NCBI GenBank assembly: GCA_964523405.1
Contig: CAZGAQ010000007.1
Span: forward strand, 1-64,000
Source: CAZGAQ01 sp964523405
Lineage (GTDB): Bacteria > Planctomycetota > Phycisphaerae > UBA1845 > Fen-1342
Direction of reading: 5' to 3'
DNA length: 64,000 nt
Shown: piece after piece, positions 39,295 through 48,568 of the stretch
How the letters are laid out: each line of letters begins with the position of its first letter
Position numbering within the stretch: position 1 is the first letter of the stretch
The notes under the pieces: generated by a model
Databases searched by the model: none
Told to the model about the DNA's origin: nothing
Seen by the model: the letters and a program-made list of their open reading frames with translations, nothing else
Translations under genes and position numbers: made by a program

Positions 39295-40506
39295 GTGACG
39301 GATGCCACGCCAACAACCGCGACGGCCGGAGCGCGCGACCCGCGCGCTCTGGGAATCGTCTCCGAGATGCGCGCCGTCCACCACAAGGGAGGGATCTACA
39401 TTCATCTGTCCTTCGGACGGGTGATCGATCGCCTGGCGGCGCGCTTTGCCGTCACCTACCTCACGCTCCCCTTCGCGGAGCGCCCCCCCAGTACCGTGCA
39501 CGACTACCGCCTGCAGGCCCCCAACCTGGAAATCGTGCCGCAGCCGTTTTACGCCAGTTCGCTGGAGGCGCTGCGTCACGTGGTTCCGATCACGCGCGCC
39601 TATGCCACCATCTGTCGCCAGGCGGATGTCTTGTTCATCCGCGGCATCGTTCCGTACGTCTGCAACCTGTACGCCCTCGCGTGGGCCCGCCGCCGCCACC
39701 CCTGTCACTGGATTGTGGGGAACCCCGTGGCCCTGCTCCAGACGCACCGTCGCGCCGGGCGCCTCCGGGACACCCTCTCCCTGTGCTACGCCCTGCAAGA
39801 CCGCCTCTTCACGCGCTGCGGCCGCTGGCTCACCCAGGGCGCCTTTCTGTGCAACGGTGACGAGTTGGGGCGCATCTTCGCCTCGCCGCGCACGCACGCC
39901 ACCGTCTCCAGCACGATCACCGCGGACGAGTTCTCCGAGCGGGCCGACACCTGCCAGGGCACCGCGGTCCAAATCCTGTTCATCGGCATGCCACGCCCCG
40001 AGAAGGGCCTGCAATACCTCTTTCAAGCGCTCGCCCAGTTGCGCCTCGGGCGCCCCTGGCAACTCACGATCGTCGGCGCGGCCGGGGAATTTGACGCCTA
40101 CCGGATCGAACTGGAACAACTCGCGAACCAGCTTGGCATCGCCGGCCGCATCCAGTGGGTCGGCTACGTCACCTATGGACCGGAGATGTTCCGCTATCTG
40201 CGTGCCGCGGATCTGTTCGTCCTGCCGACGCTGTCCGAGGGGACTCCGCGCGTCCTGATCGAAGCCCGGGCCAACAGCGTGCCGATTGTCGCCAGTCGTG
40301 TCGGCGGGATCCCGACGTCGGTTCAGGACGGCGTCGACGGACTCTTGGTCCCTCCCAAGGACCCCGGGGCGCTGGCAGCGGCGATCACGCGCGTCGTCGC
40401 GGACCCCGAGCTGCGACGCGCGCTGATCCGGAACGGTCTGGCGACGGCCCGCCGGATGACGGTCGACCGCTTCGTGGAGCTGGCGGTCGAGACGCTCGCC
40501 TCGTGA
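39295..40506 (+). CDS. GT4-type glycosyltransferase
   Basis: The start GTG 39295 lies six bases after GGGAG (39284-39288), giving 403 residues; an ATG at 39277 overlaps that site. It is a GT-B fold enzyme with a C-terminal donor half: ILFIGMPRPEKGLQYLFQAL, LTIVGAAGEFD, RIQWVGYVTYGPEMFRYLRAADLFVLPTLSEGTPRVLIEARA and the EX7E-like element. Nearest relatives are GT4/RfaB-type transferases of capsules. It is cytoplasmic or membrane-peripheral and lies between asnB and the PaaK-like gene on the same strand. Confidence 0.92.
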   Translation: MTDATPTTATAGARDPRALGIVSEMRAVHHKGGIYIHLSFGRVIDRLAARFAVTYLTLPFAERPPSTVHDYRLQAPNLEIVPQPFYASSLEALRHVVPITRAYATICRQADVLFIRGIVPYVCNLYALAWARRRHPCHWIVGNPVALLQTHRRAGRLRDTLSLCYALQDRLFTRCGRWLTQGAFLCNGDELGRIFASPRTHATVSSTITADEFSERADTCQGTAVQILFIGMPRPEKGLQYLFQALAQLRLGRPWQLTIVGAAGEFDAYRIELEQLANQLGIAGRIQWVGYVTYGPEMFRYLRAADLFVLPTLSEGTPRVLIEARANSVPIVASRVGGIPTSVQDGVDGLLVPPKDPGALAAAITRVVADPELRRALIRNGLATARRMTVDRFVELAVETLAS

Positions 40507-40684
40507 GCGGTCCAGGCCGATCCGCCGGCGGCGCTGTGCAACAAACCCGCGGACGGCCCCATTGTGGCGAGGCACGCGTTGTACAATGAGCGCAGCCCGG
40601 CTTCGTGCACACGGGCTTTGCGGCGCGGAGCCGATGGTCTCCGGCGCACTTGCGGTGGCAGACAGAGTTGAGGGAATCGTCGCG

Positions 40685-42070
40685 ATGGACGTGACGCGTT
40701 GGGTTTACGACCACTCACCGGTGTTCTGGCAGGACTTCATGTGCACCGTGGCCGGATACCGGAAGGTCCGGCAGCGCTATGACCATCGGTTCGACGAGCG
40801 ACGCGCGTTCTTTCGGCAGGCCGGGCATTGGTCACGGGCCGAGGCCGAGGCCTACCAACTGGAGCGGCTCCAGCGGTTGGCGCGCCACGCGTATACGCGC
40901 GTGCCCTACTATCGCGCGTTGTTTCAGCAGCATCGGTTGCACCCGGACGAGATCCGCACGCTGGCGGACTGGGCGCGCATCCCCCTCCTAACCAAGGACG
41001 ACGTCCGGCGCGCCGGTACCGCACTCATTGCCGAGCCGCTCACGCCCCGCGACCTGGTCCAGTCGCACAGCGGCGGCAGCACCGGGATGCCCCTGACTTG
41101 CCATCATAGCCGCGCAGCCCTCGCGGACGTGTATGCGTGCTTCTGGGAATACCACCGCCCCGGCGTCGAGCCGACCGATCCCTATGCGACGTTCCAGGGT
41201 ATGCCGCTCATTCCGCCGCGTCAGCAGGGCGGACCGTACTGGCGCCGCAACCGCGCCATGCACCAGCGTCTCTATAGCATCTACCACCTTTCGGAGGAGA
41301 CGATTGGCGCGTACCTCCAGGATCTGGACCGGTATCGGCCGACTTATCTGGCCGGGTACGCCAACTCCCTGTATCTGCTGGCGCAGCTCGCCCGCGAGCG
41401 CGGCCTGACACCGCGCCACGCACCGCGCGCGATCTTCTCGACGAGCGAGCAGCTCTTTCCCCACTACCGCCAGACCATCGCCGAGGTGTTCCGCACACGC
41501 GTCTGGGACGCCTACTCGCAGGACGAGACGTGCGGCAGCATCAGCGAGTACGAGTGCGGCTTCTATCACTACGATCGCGCCTACGGCTACATGGAGTTCA
41601 TCGATCTCGAAAGCACCGGCCCCCACCGTCTCGCAGAGATCGTCTGTACGGGGCTGCTCAACGACTCCTGGCCGCTGCTGCGCTACCGTCCCGGCGACAT
41701 CGTGGAATACGAGGACGCGGTGGCCTGCCCGCGCTGCGGCCGGAGCGGGCCGATCATCCACGCCATCCGCGGGCGGACCGGCGACGTGATCGTCCTACCT
41801 TCGGGCCGGCGGGTGCCGCACATCAGTCTGATCGTGAAGAACCTGCACGGCGTGCGGCTGCTTCAACTGGTGCAGCGCGCGCGCGACCAGGTGCGGATTC
41901 GCTACGTGCCCAGCGAGGACTTCCAGGATCCGCAGGACGAACAGCAGATGCTGGCCGCGTTTGAACAGGCCTTCAACGAACCGCTGCACTGGACGGTCGA
42001 GCGCGTCGCCGACATCCCCTTGACGCGCGGCGGCAAGTTCCTGTCGATCGTCAGTGAACTGCGCGGCTGA
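40685..42070 (+). CDS. PaaK/CapK-like adenylate-forming enzyme
   Basis: The 461-residue protein is of the phenylacetate-CoA ligase-like family. Visible motifs are SHSGGSTGMPL (P-loop-like), SQDETCGSISEYECG, LRYRPGDIVEYED, CPRCGRSGPIIHAI (zinc-knuckle-like) and GRTGDVIVLPSGRRVPH with the C-terminal lysine region RGGKFLSIVSEL. CapK-type relatives in capsule loci are thought to activate an acid for transfer to a sugar. The start ATG 40685 follows GAGGGAA. It is the third gene of the asnB-led plus-strand group. Confidence 0.9.
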   Translation: MDVTRWVYDHSPVFWQDFMCTVAGYRKVRQRYDHRFDERRAFFRQAGHWSRAEAEAYQLERLQRLARHAYTRVPYYRALFQQHRLHPDEIRTLADWARIPLLTKDDVRRAGTALIAEPLTPRDLVQSHSGGSTGMPLTCHHSRAALADVYACFWEYHRPGVEPTDPYATFQGMPLIPPRQQGGPYWRRNRAMHQRLYSIYHLSEETIGAYLQDLDRYRPTYLAGYANSLYLLAQLARERGLTPRHAPRAIFSTSEQLFPHYRQTIAEVFRTRVWDAYSQDETCGSISEYECGFYHYDRAYGYMEFIDLESTGPHRLAEIVCTGLLNDSWPLLRYRPGDIVEYEDAVACPRCGRSGPIIHAIRGRTGDVIVLPSGRRVPHISLIVKNLHGVRLLQLVQRARDQVRIRYVPSEDFQDPQDEQQMLAAFEQAFNEPLHWTVERVADIPLTRGGKFLSIVSELRG

Positions 42071-42091
42071 GTGCGGCCCACCGGGACGGGC

Positions 42092-43192
42092 TCAGCGCCG
42101 CCGCTGCCCCAGGATCAAGCGCCAGATCAACTGCAGGTGGTAGGCCCGCAGGTTGCACAGCTTGCGGAGGAAGAAGCCCGGGCCCTGCTCGCGCAGTTCA
42201 CGCCGCCAGCTCGTCACGTATTGCGAGAAGAAACGCTGCCGCGCCACGCCGAAGTGCAGCGCATCACTGCGCCCTTCGGCGATCGCGCAATTCAGATCGT
42301 TCAGCCGCGCGGAAATCTCGGCCGCCTGCGGACCGGTCGCGAGGGTCGTCTGGCATTCGTCGGTGATGTAGCACGGCACCTGCGCGAAGTCACTCACGCG
42401 GTCGCCGGTGATCCGCACCCGCAGGAAGAACGTGCGCCGCGTGTCCTCGTTGTGCACGGGCGCCAGAAAATCGCCCAGGCTGTAGGCGGCCAGCCCCGCG
42501 CCGATCCGCTCGCAGCCCTGCGGCACGTGCGGGTGATGGCCGAGGTACAGCGTGGCGCCCGCCGCGAGGACGCAGCGGGCGAGTTGGCGCGCCTCGGGCG
42601 CGGGGTAGAAGTTGAACTGGGCACCCGTGTGACACGACACGACGACGATGTCGGCCGCGCTGCGCGCGGCGCGCACGTCCCGAACCACGCGCTCCCGGTG
42701 CGGGAAGCACGCCACGTAGGTGTGGCGCGGGTTCAACGTGTTCTGCGATGTCGTATAGCCGAGGAAGGCCACGCGCACTCCGCTGCTCAGGGTGACCACC
42801 ACGGCCCGGGCCGCTTCGTCCGCCGTGCGCCCGATGCCGAAATGGGGCACCTGCGCGGCTTCCAACTCGCGCAGCGTAGCTTCCACGCCCTCGGCCCCAA
42901 AGTCGTAGATATGATTGTGCGCCAGATTGACGACCGAAAAGCCGTATCCCTTCAGCGCGGCCGCCATGCCCGGCGGTGCAAAGTAGCAGGCCGGTGCGTC
43001 GCGCTCGTTCCGGCGCGCGACGCTGATCGGTGTCTCGAAATTCCCGAACAGCAGGTCACAGTCCCGCAGCCGCTCCCCCAGCGGGCGAAAGCCCCACAAC
43101 GGATCACCGCTGGCGGCCATGCGCTCGGCGAGTGGCCCGTAGAACATCAGGTCGCCGACGGCGTGCAGGGTGAATTCACGCGCCGCGCTCAT
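42092..43192 (-). CDS. CapA/PgsA-family metallophosphatase-like protein
   Basis: This 366-residue CapA-family protein has AVGDLMFYG, LLFGNFETPIS, VVNLAHNHIYDFG, VVSCHTGAQFNFY and LGHHPHVPQG, the metal ligands of the calcineurin-like fold. CapA-type proteins act in poly-gamma-glutamate or polysaccharide synthesis. No signal peptide is visible, unlike PgsA, so it may be cytosolic. A C-terminal helical extension (about 300-366) ends in ILGQRRR. The start ATG 43192 overlaps the stop of the acyltransferase gene. Confidence 0.9.
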   Translation of the reverse strand: MSAAREFTLHAVGDLMFYGPLAERMAASGDPLWGFRPLGERLRDCDLLFGNFETPISVARRNERDAPACYFAPPGMAAALKGYGFSVVNLAHNHIYDFGAEGVEATLRELEAAQVPHFGIGRTADEAARAVVVTLSSGVRVAFLGYTTSQNTLNPRHTYVACFPHRERVVRDVRAARSAADIVVVSCHTGAQFNFYPAPEARQLARCVLAAGATLYLGHHPHVPQGCERIGAGLAAYSLGDFLAPVHNEDTRRTFFLRVRITGDRVSDFAQVPCYITDECQTTLATGPQAAEISARLNDLNCAIAEGRSDALHFGVARQRFFSQYVTSWRRELREQGPGFFLRKLCNLRAYHLQLIWRLILGQRRR

Positions 43193-43707
43193 GCCTCGCT
43201 CCCCACGTTTTCCTTCAGAATGCGCGCTGGAACACCGCCGGCCACGGCGAAATCAGGCACGTCGCGCGTGGCCACGGCGTTGGCCGCGACCAGGGCTCCG
43301 CGTCCCACGGTTACGCCCTGAGTCACGGTCACGTGGGCGGCCAGCCAGCAGCCGCGCTTGAGGCAGATGGGGGCGCGTTGCCCGACCCCAAAGCGATAGG
43401 AGCCGTCGCGCAGCGCATGATCGCCGGTGATCAGCACGACGAAGGGCGCCAACTGCACCTCGTCCTCGATCACGACCCCGCCGGGGGCGTGAATCCAACT
43501 GCCGGTGGCGATGTAGACGTCGTTACCCACCTCGACACACTGGGGAAAGTTGATCGTGACGCGGCGGCCGATCTGGAAGTTCCGCCCGCACCGCTTCAGG
43601 GCCGGGCGCATCAAAAACCCGCGCAATGCCAGGCACGGCCGCAAATCCGGCAGGACACTGGTGAGGAGCATGACCAGATGCAGGTACAACTGTCGCACGA
43701 TGCGCAT
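43189..43707 (-). CDS. Hexapeptide-repeat acyltransferase (left-handed beta helix)
   Basis: The 172-residue protein is of the WcaF/LacA/NodL type. Imperfect hexapeptide turns run from VTINFPQCVEVGNDVYI to VTQGVTVGRGALVAANAVATRDVPDFAVAGGVPARIL, with the acetyl-CoA histidine in ITGDHAL. It probably O-acetylates a sugar of the exopolysaccharide. The start is ATG 43707 with AAGGTGA upstream; the stop overlaps the capA-like start, so the two are translationally coupled. Confidence 0.92.
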   Translation of the reverse strand: MRIVRQLYLHLVMLLTSVLPDLRPCLALRGFLMRPALKRCGRNFQIGRRVTINFPQCVEVGNDVYIATGSWIHAPGGVVIEDEVQLAPFVVLITGDHALRDGSYRFGVGQRAPICLKRGCWLAAHVTVTQGVTVGRGALVAANAVATRDVPDFAVAGGVPARILKENVGSEA

Positions 43708-43774
43708 CGGTAATCACCTTTCACAGCCGCATTTCGGCCGGGCGACGTCCGCCGCTCCGTCCGCGGCACCCCGC

Positions 43775-44884
43775 CTACAGCCGCACGGCCTCTTCCTCCG
43801 GCAGCGCCTGCGTCCCCAGCCGCGGCGGGTGCGCCGGATCCGGAATCTGCGAACCGGCGCGCGCCCGCTGGCGGTCGTCGGCGCCGAAGATCAGGAAACG
43901 CCAAATTCCGACGAATGTGCCCCAGCCGTAGGTCAGGTGATAGCACGCCACCGCGGGCGGCACCAGCGGCAGCATGTGCCGCCCTTCCTGCGCGACCACC
44001 TGTGCGGTCACGAGCGCCAGAAAGCCCAGGTACGCCAGCACGACCAGCCCCAGTCCCGCCGCGAAGATCGGATGCAGCCATGACAGCACGCTGAGGACCA
44101 GCAGCGCCAGCACGAAGAAGAACGGCGCGAAGTGCCGCACCCGAAACGCGGCCGGATGCGCCACGAGCATCAGTACGTTCCAGGCACCGTTGCGGTAGGC
44201 CTGCCGACACAGCCCGGCGAGCGTGGCCTGGTTGTAGTACCGTACGCGCACCGCCGGCGTCTGGAAGATTTTCCCGCCGTACCGCAGGATCCGGCTGTTG
44301 AACTCGTAGTCCTGGTTCCGCGTCAGCGCCTCGTTGAAATACCCGATCTGCTCGAACAGCTCCCGCGGCCACGCGCCAAATACGCAGGTGTCGGTGTAGC
44401 GCGGCGTCGTGCACGTGCGGAAGGCCGATCCGCCCACGACGTACTTGTGCGAGGTGATCGCCTTGATACACGCGGCCATCGGTGTGTTCGCGCCGGCGCA
44501 GGTGATCACCGGCCCGCCCACATTTTCGGCCCGTGTCAGCTCGAGGTACCGCACGCACTGGCTGATGTAGTCCGCGCCATACTCCGCGTGCGCATCCATC
44601 CGCAGGATGTACCGTCCCCGCGCCCGGCGGATGCCGATGTTCAGCGCCGGCCCCGGCGTCCGCTGTGGATTGTCCACCACCGCGATGAAGGGGTATTGCT
44701 GGGCGTACGCCGCCGCGATTTCGCGCGTCCGGTCGGTGCTGGCGCCGTCCGCCAGAATCACCTCGAGCTGCGCGCGCGGGTAGTCCTGCTTCAGCAGCGA
44801 ATCCAGGCACGCCGCGATGTGGCGCTCCTCGTTCCGCATCGGGATGATCACGCTGACTGACGGCGTTTGTGTCTGCTCGGGCAT
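43775..44884 (-). CDS. GT2 glycosyltransferase with C-terminal membrane segments
   Basis: The 369-residue GT-A enzyme has SVIIPMRNEERHI, ILADGASTDRTREI, LRMDAHAEY (DxD-like) and TRNQDYEFNSRILRYGGKI. Two or three membrane helices follow (about 245-305), resembling ExoA of succinoglycan synthesis. The start is taken as ATG 44884; an upstream GTG at 44935 remains possible. It should add sugars to the lipid-linked repeat unit. Confidence 0.92.
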   Translation of the reverse strand: MPEQTQTPSVSVIIPMRNEERHIAACLDSLLKQDYPRAQLEVILADGASTDRTREIAAAYAQQYPFIAVVDNPQRTPGPALNIGIRRARGRYILRMDAHAEYGADYISQCVRYLELTRAENVGGPVITCAGANTPMAACIKAITSHKYVVGGSAFRTCTTPRYTDTCVFGAWPRELFEQIGYFNEALTRNQDYEFNSRILRYGGKIFQTPAVRVRYYNQATLAGLCRQAYRNGAWNVLMLVAHPAAFRVRHFAPFFFVLALLVLSVLSWLHPIFAAGLGLVVLAYLGFLALVTAQVVAQEGRHMLPLVPPAVACYHLTYGWGTFVGIWRFLIFGADDRQRARAGSQIPDPAHPPRLGTQALPEEEAVRL

Positions 44885-45023
44885 ACCTGTCCAGCACGTG
44901 CGTGGCGTCGGCCACCCGTGGTCGGCGTCGAGCACCAGCGCTTGAAACCCTGCGCCGGGAAGACGGACCGGACGCCGGGGGCCGTAGTGTACCCGCGCGC
45001 CGCCCTCGCGAAAGCCCGCCCCG

Positions 45024-45953
45024 TCACGCCAGATTCAGAACCTCAGCCAGCGGCGCGAACGCAAAACGGCTCAAGATGCTCACCAGCCGCCCGGCCATCC
45101 GCCCGCGGAACAGCCCCTGCTTGAACTGCGTTTTCCGGCTGAACCGCAACCCACCCCGCCGCAAATCCCGCAATTCGCGCGGGTTCAGCTCATACGGGTG
45201 GGCGTACACCACCACCGGCTGCCCCTGGCCGTTGATCTCGCGCAGTGCCCGGTTGATCAGCGCGGCCGGGAGCAGCCGAAAGTAGCCGCCGCCCGCCACC
45301 GGCAGGTTCCGCCCCCACCGACAGACCGTCGTCAGCGGAAACTCAATCAACTCGCAGTCGGGCCAACGAAATGGAAAACGCGGCGCCCCCGGCATGCCGT
45401 ACCGCGGCCCGGCGATCGGAAACACGCTCGAGCTGTAGCGAATCCCCTCGTCCGCCAGAATCGGCGCCGCCCACAGGCTCGTCGGCCCGATCGAGAACGC
45501 CGGGGCCCGGTATCCCAGCGGCGCCCGTCCAGTCTGCGAGCCGATCACATCGATGCTGCGGCGCAGGTCCTCGCGAAAGTGCCGCGGCGTCATGTGGTGC
45601 ACCAGTTCGTGCCCGTAGCCGTGCGTCCCCACCTCATGCCCCGCGGCCGTCACCCACTGCAGGAGCTGCGGATACTGCTCACATACCCGCCCCAGCGCGA
45701 AGAACGTCGCCCGCACCCCACATTCCGCCAGCAGCGTCAGCACCCGCTCCGTGTTTGCCAGCACGCACGGCGTCACCGCCTGGTGCGGCCCGAGGACCGC
45801 CACCGGCCAGTCTTCCAGGTCGATCGTCATCGCGTTCAGCGGCCCCCGCGCGCCCTGCCGCGTGGTATACGGGATGGGCCGGCCGGTCGCCGTCGCCGGC
45901 CGTCGCCGGGCTTCGATCCGCGTGTCCTTCTGGCTGCCGGTCGTGTCAGGCAT
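45024..45953 (-). CDS. XrtA/PEP-CTERM-type polysaccharide deacetylase
   Basis: The 309-residue NodB-fold deacetylase has NAMTIDLEDWP (catalytic Asp pair), THGYGHELVHH (zinc His), GYRAPAFSIG and a DUF3473-like C-terminal part (GGGYFRLLP..ALI, VVYAHPYEL). This combination is typical of the deacetylase in exosortase A (XrtA) exopolysaccharide loci. The start is ATG 45953. No exosortase, flippase or polymerase is in this window. It is divergent from the GT4 gene at 46142. Confidence 0.93.
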   Translation of the reverse strand: MPDTTGSQKDTRIEARRRPATATGRPIPYTTRQGARGPLNAMTIDLEDWPVAVLGPHQAVTPCVLANTERVLTLLAECGVRATFFALGRVCEQYPQLLQWVTAAGHEVGTHGYGHELVHHMTPRHFREDLRRSIDVIGSQTGRAPLGYRAPAFSIGPTSLWAAPILADEGIRYSSSVFPIAGPRYGMPGAPRFPFRWPDCELIEFPLTTVCRWGRNLPVAGGGYFRLLPAALINRALREINGQGQPVVVYAHPYELNPRELRDLRRGGLRFSRKTQFKQGLFRGRMAGRLVSILSRFAFAPLAEVLNLA

Positions 45954-46141
45954 GACTGCTCGTCCGTGTGCCGCGCGCGGTCGCAAGGCGCAGATTCTGC
46001 GCCGCACGCCGGCCGCGTTGCTTGCCGGGCCCGCGCGCCGCGGCTACCCTGCCGCCGGTTTCACGCTGCCACCGCAGCGGCCGCAAGCGTTCCCGCCTCA
46101 GGCCTGTGGCGCAGCACAGCGATAAGACCAGACGGCACTAC

Positions 46142-47329
46142 ATGCGTATCGGCATCTACCACGAGCCCCTCCACACCGACGGCCGGTCGTACGACACGTA
46201 CGGCGGCTACGCGCGTTACGTTCTGGAGTTTGCCCGCCATTTCGACCAGGTCACCGTCTTCGCCCCGGTGACCGACCAGCCGACCTACTTCAGCGGCGTG
46301 CCCATCGCCGCCCCCAACGTGACCGTAGCGCCGCTGCCGTTCTTCATGACGCACGTGCAGGCGTACCGCCGGGCGCTGGCGATTATCCGCGTCTTCCGCC
46401 GACACGCCGCCACCCTCGACGTCATCAACGCCCGCGGCACCGCCCCCCTGGCGTACGTGCTGTGGTGGCTCACCCGCCAGCGCGGCGTGCCGTTCCTGTA
46501 CCACTTCTCCTCCGACCCGTTCGAGATGATGGCCCGCAGCCCGAAGTACCGCGGCTGGTACGGCCGTTTCGCGCGCACGATGTACCGCGGCGAATTCGCC
46601 ATTCAGAAGCACATCATGCGACGGAATTACTCATTCAGTGACGGCAGCGGCATCTCCGCCCGCTTGCAGCGCTATACGCCCAATGTCGAGCCGATCGTGC
46701 TCTCGACCCTCCAGCCTGACGACTACTTCCTGCGTGCGGACTGCTGTACCGGTGCGGTCATTCGCGTTCTCTACGTGGGCTACCTGCGCGAAGGCAAGGG
46801 CCTCAACGACCTCGTCGCCGCCATCGCCATCCTGCGCCGCGCCGGCCGACCGGTGGAGCTCGAGCTGGTCGGCGAGGGCGAAATGGCCGCCCCGCTCCAG
46901 GCCCAAGTCGCGCAGCTCGACCTCGCGCCCTACGTCCACTTCCGCGGCTACGCCGCCCTCGGCCCGCAGCTCAACGCCTACTACAACGCGGCCGACGTCT
47001 TCGCCCTGCCGTCTCTCAGCGAAGGCTCGCCGCGCGTCATCACCGAAGCCATGGGGCACAGCCTGCCCGTCGTGGCCACGCCGGTCGGCAACATCGCGGA
47101 ATCGCTCGACGAGGGCCGCCGTGGCGTGCTGGTGCCACTCAGCCATCCCGCGGCCCTCGCGGCCGGCATCGCCCGCCTCATCGACGACGCCCCCTTCCGC
47201 CGCACATGCATCCAGCGCGGCTACGAGTTCGCCCGCGCCAACGGTCTTGACCGCTTTGTCGCCCGCATGGCCGCCAAGGCCAAGGAGCTCGTCGCTGCTC
47301 GCTCGTCCCCAGCGCGGAATCCGACATGA
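46142..47329 (+). CDS. GT4-type glycosyltransferase
   Basis: The 395-residue GT-B transferase begins MRIGIYHEPLHTDG..YGGYARYV, a typical acceptor-side glycine loop. The donor half has VLYVGYLREGKGLNDLVAAI, LELVGEGEM and NAADVFALPSLSEGSPRVITEAMGHSLPVVATPVG. No clear ribosome site precedes ATG 46142. The stop overlaps the next glycosyltransferase start (ATGA), so the two are a coupled pair. Confidence 0.93.
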   Translation: MRIGIYHEPLHTDGRSYDTYGGYARYVLEFARHFDQVTVFAPVTDQPTYFSGVPIAAPNVTVAPLPFFMTHVQAYRRALAIIRVFRRHAATLDVINARGTAPLAYVLWWLTRQRGVPFLYHFSSDPFEMMARSPKYRGWYGRFARTMYRGEFAIQKHIMRRNYSFSDGSGISARLQRYTPNVEPIVLSTLQPDDYFLRADCCTGAVIRVLYVGYLREGKGLNDLVAAIAILRRAGRPVELELVGEGEMAAPLQAQVAQLDLAPYVHFRGYAALGPQLNAYYNAADVFALPSLSEGSPRVITEAMGHSLPVVATPVGNIAESLDEGRRGVLVPLSHPAALAAGIARLIDDAPFRRTCIQRGYEFARANGLDRFVARMAAKAKELVAARSSPARNPT

Positions 47330-48567
47330 ACATCTGGATCGTCAACCCGTTCGACCCGCTGCCCGGCGACCCCGAACAGGAAGGCCGCTACGCCACGCTC
47401 GCCCACCAACTCGTCGCGCGCGGCTACGCGGTCACATGGTGGACCAGCGCGTTCAGCCACCGCTTCAAACGCCCCGTCGACCAGGCCGCCCTGACGGCCG
47501 CCTGCACGCAGGCCGGCATCCAGGTGCGCTTCACGGAGGCGCCGCCCTATCGGCGCAACGTCTCCCTGCAGCGCATCCGCAACCACCGCGTCCTGGCCGA
47601 CCGCTTCTTGGCGGAGGCCCTGCCAGCCGCCCAGCAAGCGCGCCCGGACGTCATCGTGGTCAGCAGTCCCCCGCCCGGGCTTGCGTGGCGCGCCGTTCAG
47701 GTTGCTCGCGCCAGCGGTGCCCGCGCCATCGTCGATATTCAGGATCTCTGGCCCGACGTGTTCGCGAGTCTGGCGCCACCGGCGCTGCGCCCGCTGCTGC
47801 GACCAGGTATCTACGTTCTGCGCCAGACCGTCCGTCGTGTCGCACGCAGTTGTGACGCCATTGTGGGTGTCGCGGATGCGTATGTGCAGAGTTCCGCCCG
47901 CGAGACGCGCCCGGGCAAGCGTCTGGCAACCATCCCCCTCGGCGTCGACCTCGCCGCGTTCGATGCCGCCGCCGCCGCGGGCCAGTGCCCCGAATTCACC
48001 AAGCCTCCGGGCGAGGTCTGGCTCGCCTACACCGGGAGCCTCAACCGCAACTACGACTTCCTCACGATCCTGCGCGCTGCCGCACAACTGGGCGACCGCG
48101 CCGGGCGCCTGCGCTTCTTTATCACCAGCCGCGGCGAGCTCGCCGGCGAGGCCGCGCGTCTCGTGCAGGAGCACCGCCTCACCCACGTCACGCTCACCGG
48201 CTTTCTCGACTTCGCTCCCTGGGCCTACCTGCTCAGCCAGTGCGACGTCGGGTTCAACGCCAGCTTTCCGCAGGCCATGATTTATCTGCCCAACAAGATC
48301 TTTTACTACTTCGCCGCCGGTGCCGCCGTCCTCAACACCATCCCCGGGCAATGCAGCCGCATCGTCCAGGACGGGCATTGCGGGCGCGACTATCGCGCCG
48401 GTGATGCCGCAGACTGCGCCGCCGCGATCGCGCAGGTGGTCGCCGACGCGCCGGCGCTGGCGGAAATGCGGCGCACCTCCCGCCAGCTCGCGCAGACGGT
48501 CTACGACCGCGCGCTGCTCTATCGCCAGTATGCGGAGCTGATTGAAACGGTGGCCCGCGAGAAGTGA
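47326..48567 (+). CDS. GT4-type glycosyltransferase (WcaI/WbuB-like)
   Basis: The 413-residue GT-B enzyme starts MNIWIVNPFDPLPGDPEQEGRY and carries VVSSPPPGLAWRAVQVARASGARAIVDIQDLWPD, a hallmark of WbuB/WcaI-type transferases. AYTGSLNRNYDFLTIL and a C-terminal donor domain follow. It overlaps the preceding gene by four bases and ends one base before the convergent cheB. Confidence 0.92.
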   Translation: MNIWIVNPFDPLPGDPEQEGRYATLAHQLVARGYAVTWWTSAFSHRFKRPVDQAALTAACTQAGIQVRFTEAPPYRRNVSLQRIRNHRVLADRFLAEALPAAQQARPDVIVVSSPPPGLAWRAVQVARASGARAIVDIQDLWPDVFASLAPPALRPLLRPGIYVLRQTVRRVARSCDAIVGVADAYVQSSARETRPGKRLATIPLGVDLAAFDAAAAAGQCPEFTKPPGEVWLAYTGSLNRNYDFLTILRAAAQLGDRAGRLRFFITSRGELAGEAARLVQEHRLTHVTLTGFLDFAPWAYLLSQCDVGFNASFPQAMIYLPNKIFYYFAAGAAVLNTIPGQCSRIVQDGHCGRDYRAGDAADCAAAIAQVVADAPALAEMRRTSRQLAQTVYDRALLYRQYAELIETVAREK

Positions 48568-48568
48568 C

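Noticed and set aside
37777..40575. A 932-codon open frame on the minus strand opposite asnB and the glycosyltransferase
   Set aside because: Its translation is low-complexity Arg/Gly/Asp-rich text with no family motif, while the plus strand carries two clear enzymes. It is a GC-rich antisense shadow.
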